DNA of 61,273 nucleotides from Paenibacillus sp. (GCA_023512345.1 JAILZT010000029.1:1-61273); one strand, 5' to 3'. Positions 23,719 through 33,540 are shown, counted from the stretch's first letter. Notes: a model not told the origin generated them from the sequence alone. Numbers and translations: made by a program.

Positions 23719-24897
23719 TTAGATCAAACTAAAAACCTTTTCCTTGATGCCATTAGCCTCGTAATGTTTCAGCAGCGTTTGATGCGCTCGATCAGCAATT
23801 ATAGAACCCAGCTTCGGGTCCTGCAGCAGCTTAACAACTTTATCAGCAAAATCAGCTGGAGTATTCGCTAGCAGGATGTTGCGATTATTCTGGCAGATTA
23901 ACCTTTCTGAACCCTTGAAGGTGGTTACAACAGGTGTTCTTAAGGCCCATGACTCCAAAATCTTCGAACGAGATCCACATCCATCGTGTAAAGGTGCTAA
24001 AAAGGCTTTCGCCCGCCTAATGTATTTAGCCGGATCGTCTAAAGAATCTGTAATCACAATAGACTTATCCTCCTGCACCAAACTCCTAACCTCAGCGTTG
24101 ACCTCCCGACCGACAATATAACACTGTACATCAGGTACCTTGTTCTTAATGGAAGGATAGATCTTTGTATAAAAGACTTGGAGTGCATGTTTCCCCTGTA
24201 TCGTATTCATATTCCAATGAAGAACTATCAGTTTCTCCTTCGGGATTGTATCGGCGTAATGGTAATGCTTCATATCTACGAAATGAGGAAGTACATGCAC
24301 TTTGGAGGCATCTTTGAACGAGAGAGACTTGAACAAAAGCGCATCCCATTCCGAGTCCGCAAGAAGCAGGCCAGTCTTATTCATTAACTTCTGCTCACTC
24401 CAACGAGTCAGAACACTACTAAGTTTATTGTAGGGTGTCTGTATACCCTTGTTCTCTGACGATTTGCCAACCGGCTGATTAGACTCAGAACGATAAGCAT
24501 CTGTTATAATCGTAGCCACTGGAAGTAATTGTTTCACCAGATCAATACATTTCCCTAACAAACTATGTGATATAAAAACATGAGAGTACGCATTAGAATG
24601 GCATAATGCCTTTATGGTTCCATTCATATCCTTGTCCACATGACTTAAAGCGGATTGTGTTCTAAACCTATACAAGGAATGGATAGACCTCCTCGGTGTA
24701 ACTGTCCGATTAACTCGATGTATGGATAGTGCTGCCCCGCAATCCGTGGAATATTCGATATCCGGGTGATCGTAGCTTAGAAGATCGACATTAAACCTCT
24801 CTAACAAGATTCCTAGAATACCCTTTTTTCTAACTTCTCTTTCGAGATCTTCTGCATGTAGAAGTTGGGCAGAAATAAATAACATTTTGTTACGCAT
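23719..24897 (-). CDS. Glycosyltransferase, GT4-like
   Basis: A 392-residue protein of GT-B type. The C-terminal half has the nucleotide-sugar-binding pattern of family GT4: FLAPLHDGCGSRSKILESWALRTPVVTT (about residues 305-332), here with Gly-Ser-Arg before Lys. The N-terminal acceptor domain begins MLFISAQLLHAED. No membrane helix is evident. It sits alone between murC and the SpoIIB-like gene, where B. subtilis has comC, and is followed by the 46-codon gene. Substrate and product cannot be told; a spore or wall glycan role is only a guess from the neighbours. AAGGAG precedes the ATG. Confidence 0.8.
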   Translation of the reverse strand: MRNKMLFISAQLLHAEDLEREVRKKGILGILLERFNVDLLSYDHPDIEYSTDCGAALSIHRVNRTVTPRRSIHSLYRFRTQSALSHVDKDMNGTIKALCHSNAYSHVFISHSLLGKCIDLVKQLLPVATIITDAYRSESNQPVGKSSENKGIQTPYNKLSSVLTRWSEQKLMNKTGLLLADSEWDALLFKSLSFKDASKVHVLPHFVDMKHYHYADTIPKEKLIVLHWNMNTIQGKHALQVFYTKIYPSIKNKVPDVQCYIVGREVNAEVRSLVQEDKSIVITDSLDDPAKYIRRAKAFLAPLHDGCGSRSKILESWALRTPVVTTFKGSERLICQNNRNILLANTPADFADKVVKLLQDPKLGSIIADRAHQTLLKHYEANGIKEKVFSLI

Positions 24898-24959
24898 GAC
24901 TTTAGCTCCTTGTCACTTTATATAAATCATGATTTCGATCCATATTTAGAGATTTGTAT

Positions 24960-24981
24960 ATAAAAAAAGCAGGATCATATG
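24960..24981 (-). terminator. Second terminator after murC
   Basis: On the minus strand GCGGGAT pairs with ATCCTGC around a seven-base loop, followed by seven T. With the hairpin at 25099-25143 it forms a tandem terminator. The rest of the 303-base gap (24898-25200) shows no gene. Confidence 0.65.
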
Positions 24982-25090
24982 CATCCCGCCTGATAAACTA
25001 TATCTTTAGATGCAGTTCAATAGTAACCTAATTTTCGCAAAAGTAATGTCGATTTATGGGAGAAAAGAATTCATTTTATAAACTTTTCCC

Positions 25091-25143
25091 AAAAAAGACA
25101 CAAACAAGCCAGTCTCCGGTAGTTGGAGACTGGCTTGTTTGTG
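25091..25143 (-). terminator. Terminator of valS-folC-murC
   Basis: CACAAACAAGCCAGTCTCC and GGAGACTGGCTTGTTTGTG (25099-25143) form a perfect 19-base stem with a seven-base loop. The minus strand continues into a T-run. Confidence 0.93.
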
Positions 25144-25200
25144 ATCTAATATGAATTTACAGTTGAAGAAAGTTATTACATTCGCTGAAATATTTGTATC

Positions 25201-26577
25201 CTAACGTGTCTTCAGATAATCAGCCAAGGCGTGACTTACCTTCCAAATATCGCCTGCACCCATGGTAATCACAAGATCACCTGGAGCCACACGGTCCTGA
25301 AGATCGGCCAATACTTCCTCCTTGGAGGGCAAATGGCGTGCTCCCGCATTGCTGTTCTGAACAATTAGCTCAACCAGCTTCGCAGACGTTACACCTTCTA
25401 TTTGCTTCTCTCCCGCCGGTGAATAAATATCGGTGATGATAACCTCATCAGCCTCCGCGAAGGCACGACTGAATGCATCAAGCAGGAAGAAGGTACGTGT
25501 ATAGCGCTGCGGCTGAAATACGGCGATAATGCGTTTTCCAGTTGCTTTTGCCGCACTGATCGTCGCTTGTATTTCAGTAGGATGGTGAGCGTAATCATCA
25601 ATCACGAGAATTTCATTTACTTCCCCGAGAACCTGGAAACGACGCTTGGCACCGTTAAATTTAACAATGGCTGCAGCAATTGCAGCGAATGGAATCCCTG
25701 CTTTGAGACAGGTAATAACCGTTGCCATCGCATTATATAGATTATGCTGCCCAGGAACCGACAGCTCAATATGTCCCAGAACTTCTCCATAACCGTTCAT
25801 TGTAAATGAGACTTGGCGGTCTCCCAGTACAATGTTGGTAGCCCGATAGTCTGCCGTCTCCGATTTAATTCCGTAAGTAATCACTTTGCCATGCACTTCA
25901 GGCATGAGAGAGACTACATTCTCGTCATCTATACATACGATTGCAGTCCCATCTTCGGCAAGATGATTCATGAACTGCACATATGCAGCTTTCAGGCGGT
26001 TGAAATCCCCCCCATAATTCTCGAGGTGATCCGCTTCGATGTTGGTAACGATACCAAGCCAAGGATGATATTGAAGAAACGAACCATCACTTTCATCGGC
26101 TTCAGCAACTACAAACTCCCCTTGTCCGGCCTTTGCATTCGTACCGACATTCATAATTTCTCCGCCGATAATGTAAGTAGGATCAACGCCGCAGTCTTCC
26201 ATTACAAGTGCAATCATCGAAGAGGTTGTAGTCTTCCCATGAGCACCCGCAACAGCTACCCCCTTACGCTCGTTAAGAAGGCGGGCGAGCATTTGCGAAC
26301 GGTGGATGATTGGAATATTTAACCGTTCAGCTTCCACACGCTCGACATTATCTGTGGATAATGCAGTGGAGTAGACAACCAAATCTGCCCCTTTAACCTG
26401 CTCCGCAGTATGTCCGATATATATTTTTGCACCTTTGGCAATTAACTTCTCCGTAAGTTCCTGAGCAGCTACGTCAGAGCCAGTAACGGTATATCCCATC
26501 TCCAGCATCACTCGGGCAATAGCGCTCATCCCGTAACCGCCGATTCCTATAAAATGAACTCGTTCAGTAGTATCCAA
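25201..26577 (-). CDS. murC: UDP-N-acetylmuramate--L-alanine ligase
   Basis: A 458-residue Mur ligase adding the first residue of the peptidoglycan stem peptide. The N-terminal Rossmann part starts VHFIGIGGYGMSAIA. The ATP loop GAHGKTTTSSMIA is at about residues 115-127. The central EADESDGSFL and C-terminal DDYAHHPTEIQAT motifs are typical of MurC. The start is TTG, six bases after the folC stop, with GGTGA just upstream. The folC-murC pairing differs from B. subtilis, where murC is elsewhere. Confidence 0.96.
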   Translation of the reverse strand: MDTTERVHFIGIGGYGMSAIARVMLEMGYTVTGSDVAAQELTEKLIAKGAKIYIGHTAEQVKGADLVVYSTALSTDNVERVEAERLNIPIIHRSQMLARLLNERKGVAVAGAHGKTTTSSMIALVMEDCGVDPTYIIGGEIMNVGTNAKAGQGEFVVAEADESDGSFLQYHPWLGIVTNIEADHLENYGGDFNRLKAAYVQFMNHLAEDGTAIVCIDDENVVSLMPEVHGKVITYGIKSETADYRATNIVLGDRQVSFTMNGYGEVLGHIELSVPGQHNLYNAMATVITCLKAGIPFAAIAAAIVKFNGAKRRFQVLGEVNEILVIDDYAHHPTEIQATISAAKATGKRIIAVFQPQRYTRTFFLLDAFSRAFAEADEVIITDIYSPAGEKQIEGVTSAKLVELIVQNSNAGARHLPSKEEVLADLQDRVAPGDLVITMGAGDIWKVSHALADYLKTR

Positions 26578-26583
26578 CAGTTG

Positions 26584-27960
26584 TCACCAGCCTTTTTCAG
26601 AATCGGGTTGCTGCAAAAGTGTGCTGCGCACATCGGCGATTAAATACAGCGTTCCGGAAACAACCGCAAGGTCGTCCTCCGCTGTCATCGACTTCAGCAG
26701 TTGCAGCGCTTTGCCCCAATCACGTTCTACTATAATTTCTAAATGTTCTTTGGCATATTTGTCCCGCAGACTCACTACGATTCCATGCAGATCATCCGCG
26801 TCCATTTTCTTCCGGAAATCCGGCTCGGTCAGGATGAGCGTATCCACTATAGGTAGTATATGCTCTAAATAGGATTCATGATGCTTGTTAGAGAGCATTC
26901 CCATCAGCAAATTTAATTTGCCGTATTTATAGAACATCGGAAGGCTCTTCGCAAGGCTCTCTGCACCCTCTGGATTATGGGCTCCATCCAGTACAATCCG
27001 CGGAGAAGCACTTACTTCCTCCAGCCTGCCTGCCCAAAAGGTATCGCGAAACCCTTTCTGAACATCCTCATCATCCAGCATAAAAGCCATATACTGCCGC
27101 AAAACTTCAAGAACCATCATCGCTCCAGCTGCATTTGTACACTGATGCACGCCTTTCATTGCGATGTCTATATTCAGTGAACGAAAGGGTCCCTTAAAAT
27201 TAAAGGACTGCAGACCATTTTCTATTCCGGTAATTTCATAGTGAAAGTCTTCACCAGCAAGATAAAGTGTGGTTGCGCACGCTGACGCTTTATCCTTAAG
27301 AACCGCTACCGCTTCCGGTTGATTTACACAGCTGACTACAGGGACACCTGGCTTAATAATACCTGCCTTCTCCGCTATAATCTGCTCTAGTGTATCTCCG
27401 AGGACATCCGTATGGTCATAGCCCACATTCGTAATTACCGAGACTACTGGAGTAACGATATTCGTTACATCCAGCCTTCCCCCCAGGCCTGTCTCCCATA
27501 CGACAACATCTGGGTAACACTCGTGAGAATAATACAGAATAGCGAGCGCTGTTGCTACCTCAAACATGGTAGGAGAACCTAGCTCACTCTCTGCAATTTC
27601 GTTCACCAATGGAAGCAAAAGGTTGGAAAGCTTGAGCAGCGTTTCCTCAGGGATATCCTCACCATTATACTGAAAGCGATTTGTGAACTTCGTAATATAA
27701 GGTGAGGTGAATGTGCCTACGGAATATCCGCTCTGAATTAAGACGCTTGTCAAAAAAGCACAAGTCGAGCCTTTGCCATTCGTTCCCGCTACATGAATAA
27801 ACTTCAGCCTGCGTTGTGGATTCTCGAGCTTTTCCATAAGCAATTCGATTCGTTCCAGACCTGGGCGAATTCCAAATGGTATAAGGCTGTTAATCCAGTC
27901 TACCGCTTCTTTATAAGTCCCTAAAGGGGCAGTACCACTGCCCCCGAGTTTATCTCCCAT
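26584..27960 (-). CDS. folC: Bifunctional folylpolyglutamate/dihydrofolate synthase
   Basis: A 458-residue Mur-ligase-like enzyme that adds glutamate to (dihydro)folate. The ATP-binding loop HVAGTNGKGSTCAFL lies near residues 56-70. SPYITKFTNRFQYNG, ETGLGGRLDVTNIV and LDGAHNPEGA follow in the family's order. It begins five bases after the valS stop, with GAGAGG in the valS end, so valS, folC and murC are one operon as valS-folC is in B. subtilis. Confidence 0.95.
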   Translation of the reverse strand: MGDKLGGSGTAPLGTYKEAVDWINSLIPFGIRPGLERIELLMEKLENPQRRLKFIHVAGTNGKGSTCAFLTSVLIQSGYSVGTFTSPYITKFTNRFQYNGEDIPEETLLKLSNLLLPLVNEIAESELGSPTMFEVATALAILYYSHECYPDVVVWETGLGGRLDVTNIVTPVVSVITNVGYDHTDVLGDTLEQIIAEKAGIIKPGVPVVSCVNQPEAVAVLKDKASACATTLYLAGEDFHYEITGIENGLQSFNFKGPFRSLNIDIAMKGVHQCTNAAGAMMVLEVLRQYMAFMLDDEDVQKGFRDTFWAGRLEEVSASPRIVLDGAHNPEGAESLAKSLPMFYKYGKLNLLMGMLSNKHHESYLEHILPIVDTLILTEPDFRKKMDADDLHGIVVSLRDKYAKEHLEIIVERDWGKALQLLKSMTAEDDLAVVSGTLYLIADVRSTLLQQPDSEKGW

Positions 27961-27965
27961 GTCTC

Positions 27966-30695
27966 TTATCCTCTCAGCTCTTCGATACGTGCAAGCACCT
28001 TTTCCCGTTTGGCGGAATAATCCGCCTGCTTAGCCCGTTCCTCTTCGATGACTTTAGCTGGAGCTTTGGCAACAAAGCCTTGGTTACTCAGCTTCTTCTC
28101 TACACGATCCACTTCACTGTTCAAGGTCTGAACTTCTTTTTCCAGACGGGCAATTTCTTGTTCGATATCAATCAGTCCGGACAACGGCAGAAGAAGTTCC
28201 GCTCCAGTAACTACAGCAGACATCACCTTATCCGGTGTTTCCGGGTTCAGGCCTGCTTCGAACGAAGAAGTGTTACAGAAACGACTGATGTAATTATCGT
28301 TCCGGCTTATGATGCTTAAGGTTTCTGCACTACCGGCTTTAACGATAAGTTCAACCTTCTTACTCATAGGAACATTCACTTCAGCACGGATATTACGAAC
28401 AGCACGGATGATATCCATCAGCAGGTTCATTTCCGCTACAGCTTCAGCATTCTCAAGTGCTGGATCATATTCAGGCCAAGCTGCCAGTGTAATAGTCTCA
28501 CCAGTATGCGGCAAATGCTGCCAGATCTCCTCGGAGATGAACGGCATGAATGGATGAATCAAACGCAGCGTGCGATCCAACGTATACGCAAGTACGGATT
28601 GGGTCTTGGCTTTGGCTGCAGCATCAGAACCATAAAGCGACAGCTTAGCGAACTCAATGTACCAGTCGCATAAATCGTCCCAAATAAAGTTGTACAGCTG
28701 ACGGCCAATCTCTCCGAATTCGTATGACTCCATTAGACGCGTAATTTCGCGGGAAGTTTCGTTCAGGCGGTGGAGAATCCAGCGCTCTGCTGTGCCAAGC
28801 TCCCCAGTAATGTCGATATCTTCAAAGGTAACCCCTTCAAGATTCATGAGGGCGAAGCGTGAAGCATTCCAGATCTTGTTGGCGAAATTCCGAGCCTGTT
28901 CTACCCGCTCCCAGCGGAAACGCAAGTCTTGCCCCGCGGTGCTGCCGGTGGAAATCATGTACCGCATTGCATCTGCACCGTATTTCTCGATAACCTCTAG
29001 CGGGTCAACGCCGTTGCCTAGCGATTTGGACATTTTGAGACCTTCGGAATCACGTACCAGCCCGTGCATCAATACATCCGCGAAAGGTTTTTCTCCAGTG
29101 AACTCCATGGCCGTGAAGATCATGCGCGCTACCCAGAAGTAAATAATATCGTAACCTGTAACCAGGACATTGTTCGGATAATAACGCTCGTAATCCTTGC
29201 TGCTCTCGTCAGGCCAGCCAAGGGTTGAGAACGGCCATAGAGCCGAGCTGAACCAAGTGTCAAGCACATCCTCATCTTGCTTCAAATCATCCAAGCCGCT
29301 GATTCTACGTGCTTCCTCTTCATCACGGGCAACAACCAGTTCACCCGTAGATTCGGAATACCAGGCCGGAATACGGTGGCCCCACCACAGCTGGCGGGAG
29401 ATACACCAATCGCGTACATTCTCAATCCAGTTCAAGTAGATTTTCTCAAAGCGATCCGGAACAAAGTTAACGCCATTTCCGTTCTTCTGAGCGGCGATAG
29501 CGGCTTCAGCTAACGGTTGCATTTTTACGAACCATTGCGTAGACAGATAAGGCTCAACAACAGCTCCTGAACGTTCGCTATGCCCCACCTGATGCACATG
29601 ATCTTCAATAGAGATCAGTACACCTTGCTCTTTGAGATCAGCCGTGATTGCCTTGCGGCATTCACTGCGGTCTTGGCCTTGGTAAGGTCCCGCTTCCTCA
29701 TTCATGGTGCCACTCTCATCCATCACATTAATCTGCGGGAGATTATGGCGAAGGCCCACTTCAAAGTCATTCGGATCATGGGCTGGAGTGATCTTAACAG
29801 CACCGCTTCCAAATTCTTTGTCTACATAATCATCAGCAATAATCGGAATTTCGCGACCTATAATAGGCAGAATCAACGTTTTGCCGATCATATCCTTGTA
29901 GCGATCATCCTCAGGATGTACAGCTACCGCGGTATCACCCAACATCGTTTCTGGGCGTGTTGTTGCTACGGTAATAAAGCCGGTTCCGTCTTTGAGGGGG
30001 TAACGCAAGTGATATAGGTGACCGTTAACCTCTTTATATTCAACTTCGATATCGGACAAAGCCGTACGAGCAGCAGGGTCCCAGTTAATAATGCGTTTTC
30101 CGCGGTAAATCAAGCCTTTTTTGTAGAGCTTTACGAACACCTCGCGTACAGCTTTGGACAAGCCTTCATCAAGGGTAAACCGCTCACGTGAGTAGTCAAG
30201 TGAGAGTCCCATCTTAGCCCACTGCTCATGAATGGTTTCTGCATATTGTTCCTTCCAGTCCCACACCTGATCCAGAAATTTCTCACGTCCAAGATCATGA
30301 CGGGATATCCCCTGCTGGCGCAGTTTCTGCTCCACCTTCGTTTGTGTGGCGATCCCTGCATGGTCTGTTCCCGGCAGCCATAAGGTATCATAACCCTGCA
30401 TCCGCTTAGTACGAATCAGGATATCTTGTAAAGTGAAATCCAATGCATGCCCAATATGAAGCATTCCCGTTACATTCGGAGGCGGGATTACAATACTGTA
30501 GGGCTGTGCATCTGGACGCTGGCCTGCACGGAAGTATCCACCCTCGGTCCAGTACGAATACCATTTTTGTTCCGCCGCTTTAGGGTCATATGTAGTCGGC
30601 ATATCACTTTTCGAATCATTGGCTATCGTATTATCTTCCGACGCCTCTTGCAGGTTCGGCAATTCTGCCGAAGTTAGGTTGTCATGTTCAGCCAT
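27966..30695 (-). CDS. valS: Valine--tRNA ligase
   Basis: A 909-residue class I aminoacyl-tRNA synthetase. The HIGH motif appears in PPPNVTGMLHIGHALDF and KMSKS in GLKMSKSLGNGVDP. The editing domain lies between them. The C-terminal coiled-coil arm (about 845-905) is typical of ValRS. The ATG at 30695 (MAEHDNL) is chosen because GGAGGT stands eight bases upstream. The frame stays open 56 codons further, but that stretch is the T-box leader and not coding. Expression is governed by that leader. Confidence 0.97.
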   Translation of the reverse strand: MAEHDNLTSAELPNLQEASEDNTIANDSKSDMPTTYDPKAAEQKWYSYWTEGGYFRAGQRPDAQPYSIVIPPPNVTGMLHIGHALDFTLQDILIRTKRMQGYDTLWLPGTDHAGIATQTKVEQKLRQQGISRHDLGREKFLDQVWDWKEQYAETIHEQWAKMGLSLDYSRERFTLDEGLSKAVREVFVKLYKKGLIYRGKRIINWDPAARTALSDIEVEYKEVNGHLYHLRYPLKDGTGFITVATTRPETMLGDTAVAVHPEDDRYKDMIGKTLILPIIGREIPIIADDYVDKEFGSGAVKITPAHDPNDFEVGLRHNLPQINVMDESGTMNEEAGPYQGQDRSECRKAITADLKEQGVLISIEDHVHQVGHSERSGAVVEPYLSTQWFVKMQPLAEAAIAAQKNGNGVNFVPDRFEKIYLNWIENVRDWCISRQLWWGHRIPAWYSESTGELVVARDEEEARRISGLDDLKQDEDVLDTWFSSALWPFSTLGWPDESSKDYERYYPNNVLVTGYDIIYFWVARMIFTAMEFTGEKPFADVLMHGLVRDSEGLKMSKSLGNGVDPLEVIEKYGADAMRYMISTGSTAGQDLRFRWERVEQARNFANKIWNASRFALMNLEGVTFEDIDITGELGTAERWILHRLNETSREITRLMESYEFGEIGRQLYNFIWDDLCDWYIEFAKLSLYGSDAAAKAKTQSVLAYTLDRTLRLIHPFMPFISEEIWQHLPHTGETITLAAWPEYDPALENAEAVAEMNLLMDIIRAVRNIRAEVNVPMSKKVELIVKAGSAETLSIISRNDNYISRFCNTSSFEAGLNPETPDKVMSAVVTGAELLLPLSGLIDIEQEIARLEKEVQTLNSEVDRVEKKLSNQGFVAKAPAKVIEEERAKQADYSAKREKVLARIEELRG

Positions 30696-31058
30696 CTTTT
30701 GATACCTCCATTGCTTTCTCAACATTTCTAAAAAAAACAAAAAGGCCCTCGTCTCAAAGGACGAAAGCCATTCTTTCGCGGTACCACCTTTGTTTCGCGC
30801 CAATAAAAAATAAAACTCCACTACAGGTTCCCTAAGGTTCCAGCGGCTTAGCGCGACACTCATACAGATAACGGCTGCGACCGGCCATATCCTACCCTGT
30901 CATTCATGAACATGAAGACAGATTCAGACAGGCGACTCCAGGGCGACTTCGGCTGACATGCATCCTGCGGAATTTCACAGCTACTAACAATTCCGCTCTC
31001 TGAAGGGCTGACCGCTTACTCTTCCCATTCCCAGTCTTTGACTAGTATTGCTTACTCC
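30696..31058 (-). promoter_or_regulatory. T-box leader of valS-folC-murC
   Basis: The minus strand carries the T-box sequence AAGGTGGTACCGCG (30777-30790), which pairs with the acceptor end of uncharged tRNA. Upstream are stem-I elements: an AGAGAGC motif and a GCGGAATT/AATTCCGC stem (around 30970-31010). GTC triplets (valine) occur in the descending arm, though I cannot fix which is the specifier. Valine starvation would favour read-through into valS. Confidence 0.9.
30730..30770 (-). terminator. T-box regulated terminator before valS
   Basis: On the minus strand GGCTTTCGTC pairs with GACGAGGGCC and is followed by a T-rich run. It directly follows the T-box sequence, whose pairing would form the competing antiterminator. 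Confidence 0.88.
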
Positions 31059-31088
31059 ATAATACCTTTAGAGTCAAGCTTTAGTCAA
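31059..31088 (-). promoter_or_regulatory. Sigma-A promoter of valS
   Basis: The minus strand shows -35 TTGACT (31083-31088), an 18-base spacer and -10 TATTAT (31059-31064). It lies upstream of the T-box stem I. Confidence 0.75.
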
Positions 31089-31094
31089 CCTGGG

Positions 31095-31140
31095 TACGTA
31101 ATGCATTACGGAATATACTACGTAATACACTACGGGATAT
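31095..31140. repeat. Two imperfect 22-base direct repeats at the spoVID 3' end
   Basis: TACGTAATGCATTACGGAAT.. (31095-31116) and TACGTAATACACTACGGGAT.. (31119-31140) repeat with a period of 24. The first copy contains the perfect palindrome CGTAATGCATTACG. The second copy encodes the last codons and stop of spoVID. Confidence 0.6.
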
Positions 31141-32455
31141 AGAGAACTTGACCTTCCTCCACGGTTTGCCCCGAAAGCCGGTTATACATGACCAACTCCC
31201 GTGTGCTTAGCTGATACTTATCGGCAATCGTATCCAACGTTTCCTCCCGCTGTACAATGCAGAGACGAACCTTACGGAACAGGTTTGGACCTTCAACCCC
31301 ACCGATGAATCTGCTTTTCCATTCCTTGTCATTACCAGAATCGGGAGCAGCTGTCGCAGCGGCAGAAATCACTTCCTCAGAATGAAGATCTTCCTGCTCC
31401 TTTCGGGTACGACTGGAGTTCAAAAGTGATGAGAACGTAAGGTGCTCATTCTCGTCCGCCTTCGGCTCCTTTTTGGTTCCGAGCGCTATTTTAAGATCAG
31501 GTTTCTCTTCGGGAACAGGAGCCACCTCTGCTGAATCAAAAGAGCTTTGTTCCGCTGCAGGATTGGTATTGGGGGTAGATTCTTTTGTGGAGTGTGCTTC
31601 AGACTGAACGTCATCTACGAAAGTAGTATTTTCCGCTTCAGAAACATCTATAGAAAATACCTCTACCTCATTAGCACTCTCGCTATCTATACTTGTTGTG
31701 GCCTCTGCAGAAACAGAGTCATTGCGACCATTAGGGGCAGTACCTAAATCCCAGGCTGCTGCTTTTTTCCAATAATCACTTGGATTAAATGGGGAACTGC
31801 TGCTGTTACTATCACTATCTAAGCTGTGAGTGTGAACTTTCAGTTCAGTATCCCGATCCTGAGCGGGGAGAATAGAGTCCTCATGATTATCGATAGCTTC
31901 AGCATTCGCTTTTTGCACCTCGACGGATTCGTCGAACTCTCCCTCACCAAACGTCCAAAGAGAATTCTCATATAGGGCATCACTCTCGCGCTCATGAGTC
32001 TCTGATATCTCAGCAACGTCTCGTTCCCCTGCCTCTGGGGTATAGGCAACGGTATATTCATCCTGCTGCCAGATCGGTGCAGGTATCGCTTCACTTCCTC
32101 CAATTCCGCGAAGTGACAGTACACCTGTTATATTCAAACTGCGCATCGTAAGGAGATCAATATCGAAATTCTCAATTTCTACCCCTATGTCTTCAAGCGA
32201 GCTGACCCGGGTCAGCGGAACCGTAATCTCAACAGGAATGGCGTGTTCCAGACGCTGTATCCTGTCGTCTTCACCCCGGTAAAGGCCGGTCAGCAGCAGC
32301 TGTCCATACAGCTCTGCCCGGTCCTCCCGCTGTATTACCTGGATCTCCGGGAGAAGTTCAACCTCTTCCAGTTCAGCGATTCCCGGAAGTTCTTCCGACA
32401 GATGAATGCGTTCATAAATATCAAACCGCAAGCCGTGGGACTGGTCAAACACGGG
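31130..32455 (-). CDS. spoVID: Stage VI sporulation protein SpoVID
   Basis: A 441-residue spore-coat encasement protein. The N-terminal SpoVID domain (about 1-135, FDQSHGLRFDIYERIHLSEE) is followed by a long acidic, low-complexity linker rich in Glu, Ser, Asp and Ala (about 140-380). A C-terminal LysM domain (about 395-441, CIVQREETLDTIADKYQLS) ends the protein. In Bacillus, SpoVID sits on the forespore surface and recruits SafA, whose likely homologue is at the left edge of this window. The GTG at 32455 is preferred (AGGAGG nine bases upstream, MFDQSHG) over the ATG seven codons earlier. Position between hemL and valS matches B. subtilis. Confidence 0.88.
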   Translation of the reverse strand, partial: PVFDQSHGLRFDIYERIHLSEELPGIAELEEVELLPEIQVIQREDRAELYGQLLLTGLYRGEDDRIQRLEHAIPVEITVPLTRVSSLEDIGVEIENFDIDLLTMRSLNITGVLSLRGIGGSEAIPAPIWQQDEYTVAYTPEAGERDVAEISETHERESDALYENSLWTFGEGEFDESVEVQKANAEAIDNHEDSILPAQDRDTELKVHTHSLDSDSNSSSSPFNPSDYWKKAAAWDLGTAPNGRNDSVSAEATTSIDSESANEVEVFSIDVSEAENTTFVDDVQSEAHSTKESTPNTNPAAEQSSFDSAEVAPVPEEKPDLKIALGTKKEPKADENEHLTFSSLLNSSRTRKEQEDLHSEEVISAAATAAPDSGNDKEWKSRFIGGVEGPNLFRKVRLCIVQREETLDTIADKYQLSTRELVMYNRLSGQTVEEGQVLYIP

Positions 32456-32529
32456 AAATGTCCTCCTTCTTGGCATAATCTAACCCTGAGACAAGCCCAG
32501 AGCATGAGCCCAAACTATTACTCCACTCA

Positions 32530-32558
32530 TGTATATGCATAAAAAAGGGACACATGAC
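32530..32558 (-). promoter_or_regulatory. Possible sigma-E promoter of spoVID
   Basis: The minus strand shows GTCATGTG (32551-32558), 13 bases, then CATATACA (32530-32537). The -10 resembles the sigma-E CATAnnnT pattern; the -35 match is weaker. Sigma-E control of spoVID is known in B. subtilis, so this is plausible but unproven. Confidence 0.35.
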
Positions 32559-32596
32559 AAAATTGACTCCAGTTTATAACAGAACTCATCCCTCAA

Positions 32597-33472
32597 TTAG
32601 GTATGGAGCGCCGCTATCCCAAGCGCAAGTGCACCACGCAGTCCAGCGTTATCTCCCAACCCTGGAGGTACAATATAATTATCTATATCAGAGATAACCT
32701 CTTTAGCGCTCACATAGCCATTCAGGTTTCTTCTTACTTCATCTCGAACCATAGGAAATAACTGACTTTGTTTCATAACGCCTCCGCCTAGAATGATTTT
32801 GTGGGGAGAGACTGTTAGAATGATACCAGTTAGAGCTTGTGCAATATAATAGGCTTCAAACGCCCATGCCTGATGGTCACCGGGGAGTTCGAATCCTTTT
32901 GCATTCCACCGAGCTTCGAGTGCAGGCCCTGCAGCCATGCCTTCCAAGCAATCCCCATGATAAGGACAGACTCCTTCGAAATGATCGTCCGGGTGTCTTC
33001 TTGTCAAGACATGTCCGCCTTCAGGATGGATGAGTCCGTGAATTAATTTCCCTTCAGCATACACACCCACGCCAACTCCTGTCCCAATCGTGTAATACAC
33101 ACAGCTGTCCAGCCCTTTTGCCGCTCCCCAGGTGGCTTCACCAAGCGCTGCAGCATTGACGTCCGTATCCCACCCGAAAGGCACATGAAATATTCGCTTC
33201 AGTGTTCCCAGTAAATCAAACCCTGCCCAGCCTGGCTTCGGGGTAGTCGTCACATAACCGTATGTGGGACTCGAACGCTCTATGTCTATTGGACCAAAGG
33301 ATCCGATCCCAATACTGTCCACTTTGTTGTCTCGAAAATAAGCGATAACTTGTTCCAAGGTTGGTTCAGGATATTCTGTTGGAAAATGAATACGATCTAT
33401 AATTTCTCCTTGTTCATTTCCGATTCCGCAGACGAATTTAGTACCGCCCGCTTCAATAGCACCAATACGCAT
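32597..33472 (-). CDS. scrK: ROK-family fructokinase
   Basis: A 291-residue sugar kinase, most likely phosphorylating fructose released by the adjacent GH32 enzyme. The ATP motif GAIEAGGTKFVCG is at residues 4-16, DTDVNAAALGEA gives the catalytic Asp, and the ROK zinc site reads GGH...CPYHGDCLEG. These match the Bacillus GmuE/ScrK type. The ATG at 33472 is chosen because GAGAGGTGG is upstream; a longer frame to 33505 would run through a terminator hairpin. It is the last gene of the sugar cluster and is separated from the GH32 gene by an attenuator-like stem. Confidence 0.85.
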   Translation of the reverse strand: MRIGAIEAGGTKFVCGIGNEQGEIIDRIHFPTEYPEPTLEQVIAYFRDNKVDSIGIGSFGPIDIERSSPTYGYVTTTPKPGWAGFDLLGTLKRIFHVPFGWDTDVNAAALGEATWGAAKGLDSCVYYTIGTGVGVGVYAEGKLIHGLIHPEGGHVLTRRHPDDHFEGVCPYHGDCLEGMAAGPALEARWNAKGFELPGDHQAWAFEAYYIAQALTGIILTVSPHKIILGGGVMKQSQLFPMVRDEVRRNLNGYVSAKEVISDIDNYIVPPGLGDNAGLRGALALGIAALHT

Positions 33473-33490
33473 TTTAAGTTCCACCTCTCT

Positions 33491-33524
33491 TAAAAAAACC
33501 TCCACTATGTAACAGCTGGAGGTG
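33491..33524 (-). terminator. Intra-operon terminator or attenuator between GH32 and fructokinase genes
   Basis: On the minus strand ACCTCCA (33517-33523) pairs with TGGAGGT (33498-33504) and is followed by seven T. The fructokinase ribosome site follows at once, so partial read-through is likely. Confidence 0.65.
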
Positions 33525-33540
33525 TTCTCATCTCTTGTAT

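Noticed and set aside
30696..30863. N-terminal extension of valS by 56 codons
   Set aside because: The stretch is the T-box and its terminator; a strong ribosome site marks the start at 30695.
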